This document shows positions 11,906-21,937 of a DNA stretch of 64,000 nt, piece after piece. Made by a program: the position numbers and the translations under genes. A model generated the notes under the pieces. The model did no database searches. It was not told where the DNA came from and saw only the letters and a program-made list of their open reading frames with translations. The stretch spans positions 372,001 through 436,000 of the forward strand of contig CAVOVI010000013.1 in the NCBI GenBank assembly GCA_963699825.1. Direction: 5' to 3'. Each line of letters opens with the position of its first letter. The stretch's first letter is position 1. The stretch is from SPDF01 sp963699825 (lineage in GTDB: Bacteria > Gemmatimonadota > Gemmatimonadetes > Gemmatimonadales > GWC2-71-9).

Positions 11906-12818
11906 ACGAGACCCTGGGGTCGGCTTTGGCATAGACGAGGTCGGTGACAAGGTTGACAAGGACGAAGACAACGCTGAGAAAGAGGATGCTTCCCTGCACG
12001 GCGGGCAGGTCCCGCTTGCTGATGGCGGTCAGGACGTAGCGCCCCACGCCGGGCCACGAGAAGATGGTCTCCGTCAAGATAGAGCCAGTCAGGTAGCTGC
12101 CGAAGTCGAGGCCGATGACGGTGATGACCGGGAGCAGGGCGTTCCGGAGCCCATGGCGGAGCACGACCCGGCCCTCACCCAGCCCGATGGCGCGTGCCGA
12201 GCGGATGTAATCGGCCTGCAGCACCTCCTGCATGGCGGCGCGCGTCATCCGGGCAATGACCGCCACGGACCGCATGCCGAGCGTGAGGGCGGGGAGGACC
12301 AGGAACGCGAGCCCTCCGGACCCCGATGGCGGGAGCCAGTGGAGCTGCACGGCGAAGATCAGGATCAGCAGCAGGCCGACCCAGTATACCGGGAATGAGA
12401 CGCCGAGGTAGGCCCCCAAAGTCATGATCCGGTCGAACCAGCTGCCGGGGCGCCACGCGCCGATGATGCCGACAATCAGTCCGGTGCTGACCGCGAACAG
12501 CATCGCGGCGAGAGCGAGGCGCAGCGTGTAGGGGAAGCGGTGGAGCAGCTCGCCGAGGATCGGGCGGCCGGTGATGTAGCTATTGCCGAGGTCGCCCTTC
12601 AGGATGCCGGCGGTGTACAGGACAAACCGTTTCGGGAGCGGTTCGTCCAGATGCAGCTCGCCGCGGAGGCGGGCCATCGTGGCGGAGTCGGCGCGCTCGC
12701 CCACCATCGCCTGGACTGGATCGCCGGGGGCCACGTGGAGGAGGAGGAACGCCACGATGAGCACTCCAAAGAGCGTCGGGAGCACCACGACGAGACGCCA
12801 GACGAGGAACCTGGTCAT
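11898..12818 (-). CDS. ABC transporter permease, dipeptide/oligopeptide type (DppB family)
   Basis: The protein has 306 residues and about six membrane helices. It opens MTRFLVWRLVVVLPTLFGV, followed by LLHVAPGDPVQAMVG, both typical of DppB/OppB. The cytoplasmic EAA loop that docks the ATPase is ARAIGLGEGRVVLRHGLRN. It pairs with the binding protein encoded just upstream (ATGA overlap). No DppC-type gene or ATPase follows; the only DppC-type permease in the window is at 57596. Confidence 0.9.
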   Translation of the reverse strand: MTRFLVWRLVVVLPTLFGVLIVAFLLLHVAPGDPVQAMVGERADSATMARLRGELHLDEPLPKRFVLYTAGILKGDLGNSYITGRPILGELLHRFPYTLRLALAAMLFAVSTGLIVGIIGAWRPGSWFDRIMTLGAYLGVSFPVYWVGLLLILIFAVQLHWLPPSGSGGLAFLVLPALTLGMRSVAVIARMTRAAMQEVLQADYIRSARAIGLGEGRVVLRHGLRNALLPVITVIGLDFGSYLTGSILTETIFSWPGVGRYVLTAISKRDLPAVQGSILFLSVVFVLVNLVTDLVYAKADPRVSYD

Positions 12819-14347
12819 TGCACCCGCTCGACATTCCGCCAGCGCTGGCCGTTGAAGATCGCGGGAATTTCCCAGCCGGTGACGTCGGCGCGCTCAGCCC
12901 AAAGGTCGACGGGGAACCAGAGGAAGATCCATGGCGCCGCCTCGAAGATCCGCTGGTCGATCGCACGGCTCAGGCTGTCCTTCAGCGCGAGGTCGGGGGT
13001 GCCCCGGGCCAGCATGATCATCCGGTCGGTCGCCGTGTCGGCGAAGAACGCCCGGTTGCCGCCGCTGCCGGCGTTCTTCGAGTAGAAGGTCGGGTAGTTG
13101 AAGCTCTCAGGGTCGGGATAGTCGGCATACCAGTCGGTCAGGAAGAGATCGGCCTCTCCCTTCGAGGAAGCGGCGCGTGCGCTCGAGGCGTCGCGTTCGA
13201 CGATGTCAATCGTGACTCCGGCCAGCGCCAGGCTCTGCTGGATGGCCTGTGCAATCCGCGCGAGTTCGGATCGCTGGGTGCGCCAGAGCTTGAGGGTGAT
13301 GCCGTCGGGGTAGCCGGCCTCGGCGAGGAGCGCGCGCGCCGCCGTCGGATCATACGCATAGGGGACGCGGGTGCTGTCGTAGCCCTCGAGCCCTGGGGGA
13401 ATGGCGCCGGCGGCTCGCACGCCGCGGCCCGCCATGATCGTCCGGAGCATGGTCCCGGCGTCGACACCGAGATTGAGCGCGCGCCGCACGCGGACATCCT
13501 GCAGGGGACCGCGCTGGGTGTTGATGGCCACGTAGAGCGCCCGCAGGGCGGGGCGCCGCTGCAGCTCCGTGCTATGCTCCGCCTCCCACCGCGTTGTCTC
13601 GCTGAAGGGGACCTCCACCACCGCCAGCTGCCCGAACTCGAACTCTGCCGCCTGGGTGAGCGGTTCGGGGATGATGCGCACCCGGAGTGTGTCGGACCGC
13701 GGGCGCCCTCCCCAGTACTCCTCGTTGGCGGCGAGGATCAGCGCGTCGTCGTGGGACCACTCGACGAACCGCCATGGGCCACTCCCGACCGGCTGCTCGC
13801 TGAAATCGGGGCCGATCGATTCGGGCACGATCGCGGAAGCAGGCATGGCGAGGAGCTTGGGGAAGACGTTCAGCGGTTCCTCGAGCGTGATCACGAGGGT
13901 GGAGTCATCCGGGACCGCGATGCCGTCGATGTCGGTGGCGGTCCCGCTGGCGAAGGCGGCGGCGCCCTTGATCGGCGTCAGGGTCCAGGTGCGCGATCCC
14001 TTCGATGCGAGCGACAGCACGCGCTGAAAGGACGCCTGCACCGTCTGTGCGGTAATCGGCCGCCCGTCGTGGAAGGTGGCGCCGGTGCGCAGGTGAAAGG
14101 TGTACACCGCGCCGCTGGAGTCCGCCTCCCAGCGGGTGGCGATCCCGGGCACCAGGCGACCGGCGGCGTCGAACTGCGTGACGTTGTCGAAGAGCATCGC
14201 GATCATTTCCCCGCTCACTACGTCGGTCGAGAAGGCGGGGTCCAGCGTGCGCGGATCGGCCGTGAAATAGTAGGTGATCGAACGGGGTCCCCCTTCGCCG
14301 CCGCAAGCGGTCAGGATCGTCACGGCGGCGAGCAGGAAGCGGGTCAT
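12815..14347 (-). CDS. Peptide-type ABC transporter substrate-binding lipoprotein (SBP family 5)
   Basis: The start at 14347 (MTRFLLAAVTILTACGGEGG) gives a lipoprotein signal with lipobox LTAC, so the mature protein is tethered by its Cys. An upstream GTG at 14422 would bury the signal. The body shows the SBP_bac_5 features: DPRTLDPAFSTD, YTFHLRTGATFHDGRPITA, GSGPWRF, and the C-terminal DWYADYPDPESFNYPTF. It should deliver peptides or similar solutes to the DppB-type permease encoded next. The length of 510 residues is normal. Confidence 0.92.
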   Translation of the reverse strand: MTRFLLAAVTILTACGGEGGPRSITYYFTADPRTLDPAFSTDVVSGEMIAMLFDNVTQFDAAGRLVPGIATRWEADSSGAVYTFHLRTGATFHDGRPITAQTVQASFQRVLSLASKGSRTWTLTPIKGAAAFASGTATDIDGIAVPDDSTLVITLEEPLNVFPKLLAMPASAIVPESIGPDFSEQPVGSGPWRFVEWSHDDALILAANEEYWGGRPRSDTLRVRIIPEPLTQAAEFEFGQLAVVEVPFSETTRWEAEHSTELQRRPALRALYVAINTQRGPLQDVRVRRALNLGVDAGTMLRTIMAGRGVRAAGAIPPGLEGYDSTRVPYAYDPTAARALLAEAGYPDGITLKLWRTQRSELARIAQAIQQSLALAGVTIDIVERDASSARAASSKGEADLFLTDWYADYPDPESFNYPTFYSKNAGSGGNRAFFADTATDRMIMLARGTPDLALKDSLSRAIDQRIFEAAPWIFLWFPVDLWAERADVTGWEIPAIFNGQRWRNVERVQ

Positions 14348-14439
14348 TGGCAGGCGGCCCGTACGGGTTGGAGACGGGTGGTCCGTACACCGGAAGGAGG
14401 GGGGAGCCGGGGGCTCCCCCACTGTGGCGTAAGATGAAG

Positions 14440-14468
14440 AAACTAGGCATCTTACAGCATGCCGTCAA
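14440..14468 (-). promoter_or_regulatory. Promoter of the SBP-dppB-dacB-fpr-pduO-aroB operon
   Basis: On the minus strand TTGACG (14463-14468), a 17-bp spacer and TAGTTT (14440-14445) resemble a sigma-70 promoter. The predicted start is about 14433. The leader of roughly 85 nt would include a 9-bp GC hairpin (arms 14400-14408 and 14412-14420) ahead of the binding-protein start. Confidence 0.6.
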
Positions 14469-14506
14469 TCATGAGCGCCCCCGCCTCTGAGGGGGACGCC
14501 GCGTGA
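14459..14506 (+). CDS. Possible 15-codon leader peptide coupled to the bamA-like gene
   Basis: ATG at 14459 opens MPSIMSAPASEGDAA and ends in a TGA (14504-14506) that overlaps the GTG start of the outer-membrane protein gene (GTGA), the same coupling used between real genes here. A TAGGCA sits nine nt before the ATG. It is very short and has no homology argument, so it may be chance. The GAGGGGGA inside it is also the likely ribosome site of the next gene. Confidence 0.25.
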   Translation: MPSIMSAPASEGDAA

Positions 14507-16617
14507 GCGTGCCGCGAGGCGCTCTCCTCGCGGTGGTTGCCACGCTACTGGCCATCGCCCCGCTCCACTCCCAGGACGAGCCGTTGATTGTGCGCGGTTT
14601 GTCCTTCAAGGGCAATCACGCGCTGGACGCCTACCAGTTGTCGGCCGCCATCTCGACGACCAACTCCTCCTGGTTTGCCCGGTCGGGAGCGGTGCGCTGG
14701 ATCGGCCTCGGCGAAAAGCGGCCGTTCGACGAGGTGGAGTTCGACCGCGACGTCCTCCGCATCACGCTGCTCTACCGAAAGAGCGGCTACATGAACGTGG
14801 CCGTGGACACCGTCGTGCGCCGGACCGACAAAGACATCTACATCACCTTCCTGATCGACGAGGGACCGCCGGTCATCCTCGACTCGCTCGCCGTGCTGGG
14901 CCTCGACTCGGTCGCCAAACCTGACCTCGTGACACGCGACTTGCCGCTGCGCGCGGGAGACGCCTTCAGCCGCATCCTCCTCGATGCGACCTCCGACACC
15001 CTGGTGCGCCGCCTGCGAGACCGGGGCTATCCCGACGCGATCGCGTTCCAGAGCTTCGAGCGGGACAAGACCGACCTGACCGCGAACGCGGCCATCGACC
15101 TGCAGCCCGGGCCACTGTCTGACGTGAGTGACATCACGATTACCGGCACGAAGCGGGTCTCGCCGGAGGTCGCACGCTCGCTCCTTGCCACGCGTCCGGG
15201 ACAGCAGTTCTCGCAGGAGGATCTCTACCGGAGCCAGCGCAACCTGTACCGGTCCGAGCTGTTCAGCTTCGCCGCCGTCGGTGTCGACAGCGCGACGTAC
15301 GACCCGACCGCTGACTCGGTCCCGCTCACGGTGCGTGTGGCGGAGAGCAAGCCGCGCCGCGCGCGGGGGAGCGTCGGGTACGCGACCGACGACTGTTTCC
15401 GCGTCGGCGCCGGCATCACCTTCCGGAACTTCGCCGGCGGCGGTCGCATCCTCGATCTCAGCGGCCGGATGTCGAAGATCGGCGTCGGCGCGCCCACCGA
15501 CTGGGGCATGCAGGATGGGTTCCTCTGTTCCCAGCTGAAGCCCGACACACTCGGCTCGAGCGAGGTGAATTACAGCCTGGCGATATCGCTCCGCCGGCCG
15601 GCGTTCCTCTCGCCGCACAACACGCTGACGACCACGCTCTTTGCCGACCGGCGCTCCGACTACCTCGTGTACCTGCGTCAGGAAGTCGGCGCGGGGGTGA
15701 GCCTCAACCGGGAGACGCTCCGCCAGGCGAAGCTCTCCTTGACCTACTCCTACACCTACGGCAGCACCCAGGCGAGCCCGGCGAGCTTCTGTGTCTCCCT
15801 CCTCGTCTGCAGTTCCGAAGACATCGCCCAGCTCAGCTCGGATCAGGGGCTCGGCGCGCTGGGCGCATCGGCGACCTTCCCCTCGGTCAACAATCCACTG
15901 GACCCGACTCGCGGTTCCCGCACGACCGTGCAGGCGACGGTGAGCGCACAGTTGCTCGGGTCCAGTGAATCGCAGCAGTTCTTGCAGCTGGTTGCCAATC
16001 GCGCCTGGTACCGGACGCTCTCCCGCCAGGCGGTGCTGAGCTTTCGCCTGCGCGCCGGGGCGATGTGGGCACCGCTGACGACGTTCAGTGGCACGGAGGC
16101 GACCAACTATATCCCGCCGGCCAACCGGTTCTATGCCGGCGGTCCGAACGACGTTCGCGGATACCAGCTCAACGGGCTCGGCCCCGTCAACTACCTGATC
16201 ATCAACGACACCATCCAGATCGACACAACCAACCCCGGCAACACGACGATCCCTGATGGCCCCGTCAGCTACTCTCCGGTCGGCGGAAATATGCTGGGCG
16301 TCGGAAACGTCGAGGTCCGGTTTCCCTCGCCGGTCTGGGGCCGCCTCTTCCGTTTGGTCGCGTTCGTCGACGCGGGGGTGCTCTGGGATCGGTACCAGAA
16401 CACGCCCGAGGTGCGGGTCACGCCCGGGTTCGGCCTTCGACTCGTCACGCCGCTCGGGCCGGTGCGCCTCGACGTCGGGTACAACGGGTACTCGCAGCAG
16501 CCCGGCGCGCTCTATCTGAGCCAGAACAATGACGTGGTGCGCATCCGTGACAGCTACACCCCCAGCGGGAACCCGGATCGCTTCGTATTCCACTTCGCGG
16601 TCGGGCAGCCGTTCTGA
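14503..16617 (+). CDS. BamA/TamA-family outer-membrane assembly protein (Omp85)
   Basis: The protein has 704 residues. A signal peptide ends near LHSQD, then POTRA repeats fill about residues 25-290 (IVRGLSFKGNHAL, LDSLAVLGLDSVAKPDL, DVSDITITGTKRVSPEVARSL). The C-terminal part is a 16-strand Omp85 barrel, with RFYAGGPNDVRGYQLNGLGP (the strand motif before loop 6) and a terminal aromatic (GQPF). Because tamB follows at once (TGATG overlap), a TamA-like role in inserting outer-membrane proteins or moving lipid is likely; a BamA paralogue is the alternative. The GTG start has GAGGGGGA about 8 nt upstream. Confidence 0.9.
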   Translation: MSVPRGALLAVVATLLAIAPLHSQDEPLIVRGLSFKGNHALDAYQLSAAISTTNSSWFARSGAVRWIGLGEKRPFDEVEFDRDVLRITLLYRKSGYMNVAVDTVVRRTDKDIYITFLIDEGPPVILDSLAVLGLDSVAKPDLVTRDLPLRAGDAFSRILLDATSDTLVRRLRDRGYPDAIAFQSFERDKTDLTANAAIDLQPGPLSDVSDITITGTKRVSPEVARSLLATRPGQQFSQEDLYRSQRNLYRSELFSFAAVGVDSATYDPTADSVPLTVRVAESKPRRARGSVGYATDDCFRVGAGITFRNFAGGGRILDLSGRMSKIGVGAPTDWGMQDGFLCSQLKPDTLGSSEVNYSLAISLRRPAFLSPHNTLTTTLFADRRSDYLVYLRQEVGAGVSLNRETLRQAKLSLTYSYTYGSTQASPASFCVSLLVCSSEDIAQLSSDQGLGALGASATFPSVNNPLDPTRGSRTTVQATVSAQLLGSSESQQFLQLVANRAWYRTLSRQAVLSFRLRAGAMWAPLTTFSGTEATNYIPPANRFYAGGPNDVRGYQLNGLGPVNYLIINDTIQIDTTNPGNTTIPDGPVSYSPVGGNMLGVGNVEVRFPSPVWGRLFRLVAFVDAGVLWDRYQNTPEVRVTPGFGLRLVTPLGPVRLDVGYNGYSQQPGALYLSQNNDVVRIRDSYTPSGNPDRFVFHFAVGQPF

Positions 16618-19600
16618 TGCGCCGCCGAATCGCGCACATCGTATTCGTCACCGGTTTCGGGACGGTCGCACTCGTGGCAGGGTTGCTTGCCGCGCTGACC
16701 GTCGCTCCACCCGGCCGCCTGCTGCTGGCGCGGACGGTCACGAGCCTCTCTGATCGCGTCTTCCGCGGGCACCTCACGATCGGCGAGGTATCGGGGAACT
16801 TCCTGACCCGGCTCTCCCTGCGCGGCGTGGTGCTCAAGGACAGCTCCGGTGCGGTCGTGGCGGAGTTCCCCCGCCTCGATGTCAGCTACCGGCTCCCGAA
16901 CCTGCTCGCCGGTCGGTTTGACTTCAGCTCGGTGCGTGCCGAGTCGCCTGTCATCGACCTGGTCCGCCGTCGCAACGGCCGGATGAATTACGAGGAAGTG
17001 CTGCATCTCGGCGAGGGGGGCGGAGGCGGACGGCCTCCGCTGATCGAGATCCACAATCTCGAACTCCATGGCGGCACGCTGACGTTGCGCCTTCCCTGGA
17101 ACCCGCCGTCCCGGATTCGGGCCGCGCGCGCACGACTCCGCGCTGGCGGCGGAACGCGCATTCCCCGGGCGCGTCATCGTGGAGGGTGCGGAGGGACTCG
17201 AGCTTGTCCGTCGGTTCGACAGCCTGGACCTGGGGCTCAACCGGCTCACGATCAGTACGCCGAATCGCGATCCGCTCTCGATGGTGATCGATACCCTCGG
17301 CGTCCGGGTGAGCGATCCCGGAGTCCGCGTCCAGCAGGTGCGGGGTCGCGCACGGGTCCACCAGGACAGCCTCATCTTCGAGATCACCCGCGGCGCCCTC
17401 CCGGGGTCCCGGTTCCAGGGGGCCGGGGTCGTGACCTTTCCCGAGGGACCGTTGCTTCTCGATTTCGGCATGCGCTTCAGTGCACTGGACCTGGTGGACC
17501 TGCGCTGGGTGTCGCCCGACTTTCCCGCGCTGCACGGCCGCACGGTCGTGATCGGGAAGTCGCAGGACGCGGACCGCGCCAGCTTCGACCTGCAGGAACT
17601 CCATCTCGAGAACGACACGACGCGGATCGACGGACAGCTTGATCGTCCTCACCGATGTGCGCCAGGGACTCGGCGTACGGAGACATGGACCTGACGATCG
17701 AGCGCCTCGACCTGGAGGCCGCGCGGCCGTACCTCGACACCCTCCCGCTCCGCGGCAGCCTCTCCGGGCGGATCGCCGGCACGGGGCTGCTCTCCAATCT
17801 CGGGCTCTCACTCGACGTGGAGGTCACGGACATTGGGGTCCCCGGCGGGGCCACCAGCCGTTTTGCCGGCCAGGGGCGGATCCTGACCGGAGGGGCGGAC
17901 GGTCTGACGTTCCGGGGATTTGCGCTCGAGTCGTCAGACGTCGACCTGCGCACGGTCGAGCTGCTGACTCCCTCGGTCACGCTGCAGGGTCGCGCCAGTC
18001 TGTCCGGGACACTCGACGGCCCGTGGAAAAACGTCCTGTTCACGGGAGGAATGCGGCACCGGGACGGCGCCCGCCCGCTGAGCGTGGTGGACGGATGGGT
18101 GCGCCTCGACACCCGCACGCTGGTGACCGCCTTCGACGGTGACCTCCGCCTCGACTCCCTTTCGTTTGAGGGGATCCGCGCGGGGTACCCGACTTTCCCC
18201 AGCCTCGGCTCGATCACCGGGCAGGTCCGGCTGGCCGGTACGATGGAGCGGATGGACCTTGATGCCGACGTGCGCGGACGAGATCGGCGAGTTCCGCATT
18301 CGCGGTCCGGCCACGGTGGTACCTCCCCGCTGGGGCGGCGACTCCCTCCAGATCGACTTCCGGCACCTCGACCTGCACGCGCTCCGCGGCACCGGCCCGA
18401 CGTCCGACCTCGTGGGGGAGGTGTTCATTGTCGGCTCCATCGACACGCTGCGAGCGCCTGAGGGATCGATGCGCGGGTCCCTGGGGCCGGGACGGCTCGA
18501 TGCATTCCGAATTGACACCGCCGAGGCGGTCATTTCGGTACTCGACAGCATGCTCCACGTCGACACCCTGGGCGTCGACTGGCGCGGTGGACGGCTCGGA
18601 GCCAGGGGGACCCTGGGCTGGGCCGCCCCCCATGAGGGTCAAATGGAACTGACCGCCGAGCTCGACAGCCTGCAGGGACTCGACTCCCTGCTCGTCGCCA
18701 AACTCGGACTGGGACCAGATTCCGCCGGAGCCGAGTTGGCGGGTCGGGGACGACTCGACTTCTCCCTGGCCGGGTCGCTCGACTCGCTGGTGGCGTCCGG
18801 GTTCGCTGACGCGAGCGACCTCACATTCCGAGGCGGGCGGCTCCATTCCCTCTCGGCCACCTTCGGGTGGATGGGTGGTTCCCGGACTGCTCTCAGCCTC
18901 GCGATGCTCGCCGATACCATTTCTTTTGGCCGGATGGTGACCACCAACGTCCGAGTCGGTGCACTGGGCTGGACCGACTCCTTGCAGTGGTCCGGATCGT
19001 TCGAGGGTGGTGAAGGGGCGGCCGTTGGTGTTGGCGGGCACTATTCCTCGCTCGATGACAAGCAGGTCACGACCATCGATTCCATGTCGATGGCCTTGAG
19101 CGGGCATCGCTGGGACCTGCTCGCGCCGGTGGTGCTGCAGGCCACTGACTCCGGGAACCTGCTCTCACCCGTCCGGCTCGAGACTGCGGACGGCTCCGGG
19201 GCCATCAACATCTCCGGCACCCTTCCCGGGGAGCTGCCCGGGACTGTCCGGCTCGACGCCTACGGACTCGACCTCCGCGATGTTGCCGGTCTGTTCCGCG
19301 GTGATACAACCGGTGTGTCCGGGTTCATTGGCGCGGATCTCGAGATCGGCGGCACGCGCCGCTCGCCCATCATCCAGGGGACGGCTTCCCTCGGTGATGC
19401 GGTGTTCGGTGATTTCCGCGCCCCGTTCATCCAGGGCATCCTGCACTACGAGGATCAGCGCCTCGAAGGCAATCTCTCGATCTGGAAGACCGGCCAGCGA
19501 ATCCTGGGGGTCGAAGTGGCGCTCCCCCTCGACCTGGCGCTCGCGTCGGTCCCGCGGCGACAGCTCGACGGGCCTCTGATGATCCGCGCGCGCGCCGACA

Positions 19601-21036
19601 GCCTCGACCTCGGCACGTTCGAGGCGTTTACCACCCGTGTCCGTCGGATGTCGGGTGTCATGAGCGCCGACGTCCGGGTGGCGGGGACCTGGGAGGTGCC
19701 TCGACTCGAGGGGTTCCTCGACATTCGCAACGGACGCGGGTCGGTGCCGTCCCTTGGCGTCCGGTATTCGAGTATCGAGGGGCACGCCACATTCATGGGC
19801 GATTCGATGGCGCTTGATTCGCTCCTGCTCCGCAGTGCGCCGGCCAACGGGACGCTGCGGGCCAGCGGGAGCGTCGGGTTCCGGCCACTGACGAACCCGG
19901 TGCTCAACCTCCGTCTGGTGGCCACCGACTTCCTGGCGAGCGAGATCCGCGGCTTCCTCACCCTCAACGTCACTGGTCGGATGCGCCTGACCGGCCCATA
20001 CAGCTCGCCGACGCTGACCGGTGGCGTGACCGCGAACCGGGGGGCGCTCTACTTCGCCGACCTCGTGACCAAGGACGTGGTCGACCTCGACGATCCGGAG
20101 TTCCGGGACCTGCTGGACCAGCGGTTCCAGCGCATGCTCCAGCGCGGCTACACGACGCGCAACCGGTTCATCGATTCCCTCCGCGTGGACAATCTCACCG
20201 TTCGGGTCGGCGATGCCTTCTGGCTGCGCTCGAACGAAGCGAACATCCAGCTCGGCGGCGAGGTTCGCGTCGACAAGCTGCGCCGGGACTACCGCGTGGA
20301 TGGGCGGATGGATGCGCTCCGAGGGAACTACACGCTCGTGATCGGGCCGGTGCGGCGCGACTTCAAGGTGCAGCAGGGGCAGGTACGGTTCCTCGGGACC
20401 CCCGACCTGAACGCGGATCTCAACATCAAGGCCGAGCACATCGTGCGCCCCCTCGACGGCAGCCAGGACGTGCCGGTGATCGCCAACATCACGGGCACAA
20501 TGCTCGAACCGAAGCTCGAGTTGACGTCCACGATTCTGCCCCCGATTTCGGAGACGAACCTCGTCTCGTACCTGATGTTCCGTCGCCCGGCGTCGACGCT
20601 CCAGACGACGGGTGGGGCGCCGGGCGATCAGCAACAGGCGCTGAATCTGGGGCTCGCCTACCTGTCGAGCGCCGTGACCAGCGAACTCCAGCGTGCTCTC
20701 GTCACGGACCTCCGGGTTCCGGTGGACTACATTGAACTGCGGCCGGGCACCGCCGGGGGCTCCTACGGCTCCTCGACCGCCACCCAGCTCGCCGCGGGGT
20801 GGCAGATCGGCCGCAAGACGTTCCTCACGTTCAGCGCCGGAATCTGCACGACCGGCGGCGCCACCAGCTACAAGAACATCGGGGCCAGTTTCGAGTATCG
20901 CTTCGCGCGAGGGTTCCGGTTCCTTGCCAGTTTCGAGCCGTCGACGTCGTGCACTGCCGACCAGCAGACGGCGCCGCTGACCACCAACGACAGGTACCAG
21001 GCAGGCCTCGACGTCCTCTGGGAGCAGGAGTTCTAG
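16617..21036 (+). CDS. tamB: TamB/YtfN-type translocation and assembly module protein (three frame breaks)
   Basis: The N-terminus has one membrane anchor (AHIVFVTGFGTVALVAGLLA), then repetitive beta-rich AsmA-like sequence. The reading frame changes near 17115-17180, 17637-17660 and 18270-18280, while the repeated pattern of short beta strands and LDLxxL-type turns continues across each break. The C-terminal 350 residues are the conserved TamB domain (DUF490): LRRDYRVDGRMDALRGNYT, VPVIANITGTMLEPKLELTS and ETNLVSYLMFRR. Joined, the protein has about 1,470 residues. TamB spans the periplasm and works with an Omp85 partner, here the gene directly upstream, possibly as a lipid-transfer bridge. 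Confidence 0.88.
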
Positions 21037-21037
21037 C

Positions 21038-21937
21038 GTGCCACGTGCCCTGGTGATCACCAATCCGGCTGCCGCGAGAACCAAGCCGAAGGCCGTTCGC
21101 GAAGTCCGCGACGTGCTGCGGCGTGGTGGCTGGCAAGCCGAGGTGGTCGCAACCGGCGGGACCGGTGATGCGAGCCGCCTGGCCGCCGAAGCGGTGGCGG
21201 CCGGGATGGACGCGGTCGCGGTCTTCGGCGGTGACGGCACCACCATGCAGGCGGCATCCTCGCTGGTGGGTACCGACGTGGCCCTCGCGCTCATCCCGGG
21301 CGGGACAGGAAACCTCCTCGCCGGCAATCTCCGCATTCCGTTTGTTCCCGGTCGGGCCGCCGAGATCCTGGTGCGCGGCATCTCCAAGCGGCTTGACCTC
21401 GGGCGGCTCGACGACATCACCGGGGTGCCGCACTACTTCGCCGTGGCGTGCGGGGCAGGATTCGACGCCCAGATCATGGCGGAAACATCGAGCGCGCTGA
21501 AGCAGCGCTGGGGGGTGGGGGCGTATATCGCCACCTCGCTGCGCCTGATCAGCGAGATGCGAAGCCACCGCTATCACATCCGGGTGGATGGCGTGGAGTA
21601 CGAGGCGAACGCGGCGGTTGTCCTGGTCGCGAACTGCGCCGAGGTATTGCCTCCGATCCTTCGGTTCGGAGAGGGGGTCCGCCCCGATGACGGATTGCTC
21701 GACGTGGTCGTGCTGCGCGCCGATGGGCTGGCGGACGGCGTCCAGGCGATCTGGCATTTTCTGCGCCGCGCCGAGGGTCCCGGGTCCCGAATCGGTCATG
21801 TGCGCGGGCGTGAAATCCACATCGAAACCGACGCCGTCGTCCCTGTGGAACTCGACGGGGATCTCGGCGGGCAGACCCCGTTCACGGCAACCGTTGTACC
21901 CGGCGCGATCCGGGTCATGGTACCGACGGCCTCATGA
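21038..21937 (+). CDS. Diacylglycerol/lipid kinase family protein (YegS/DagK-like)
   Basis: The protein has 299 residues. It starts at a GTG 1 bp after tamB with VITNPAAARTKP, and shows the nucleotide-binding FGGDGTTMQA and the LIPGGTGNLLAGNL motif of the DAGK catalytic family. The second domain contains YFAVACGAGFDAQIM and the acidic RPDDGLLDVVVL segment. It phosphorylates a lipid such as diacylglycerol or a sphingoid/isoprenoid alcohol using ATP. The exact substrate cannot be predicted. Placement after tamA/tamB hints at envelope lipid turnover. Confidence 0.9.
   Translation: MPRALVITNPAAARTKPKAVREVRDVLRRGGWQAEVVATGGTGDASRLAAEAVAAGMDAVAVFGGDGTTMQAASSLVGTDVALALIPGGTGNLLAGNLRIPFVPGRAAEILVRGISKRLDLGRLDDITGVPHYFAVACGAGFDAQIMAETSSALKQRWGVGAYIATSLRLISEMRSHRYHIRVDGVEYEANAAVVLVANCAEVLPPILRFGEGVRPDDGLLDVVVLRADGLADGVQAIWHFLRRAEGPGSRIGHVRGREIHIETDAVVPVELDGDLGGQTPFTATVVPGAIRVMVPTAS

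Noticed and set aside
14545..16593. 682-codon open frame antisense to the bamA-like gene
   Set aside because: It is a by-product of GC-rich codon use; it has no recognisable motif, while the plus frame has clear POTRA and barrel features.
19165..21420. 751-codon open frame antisense to tamB
   Set aside because: It crosses the tamB C-terminal domain and the lipid kinase start and shows no protein-like motif pattern.
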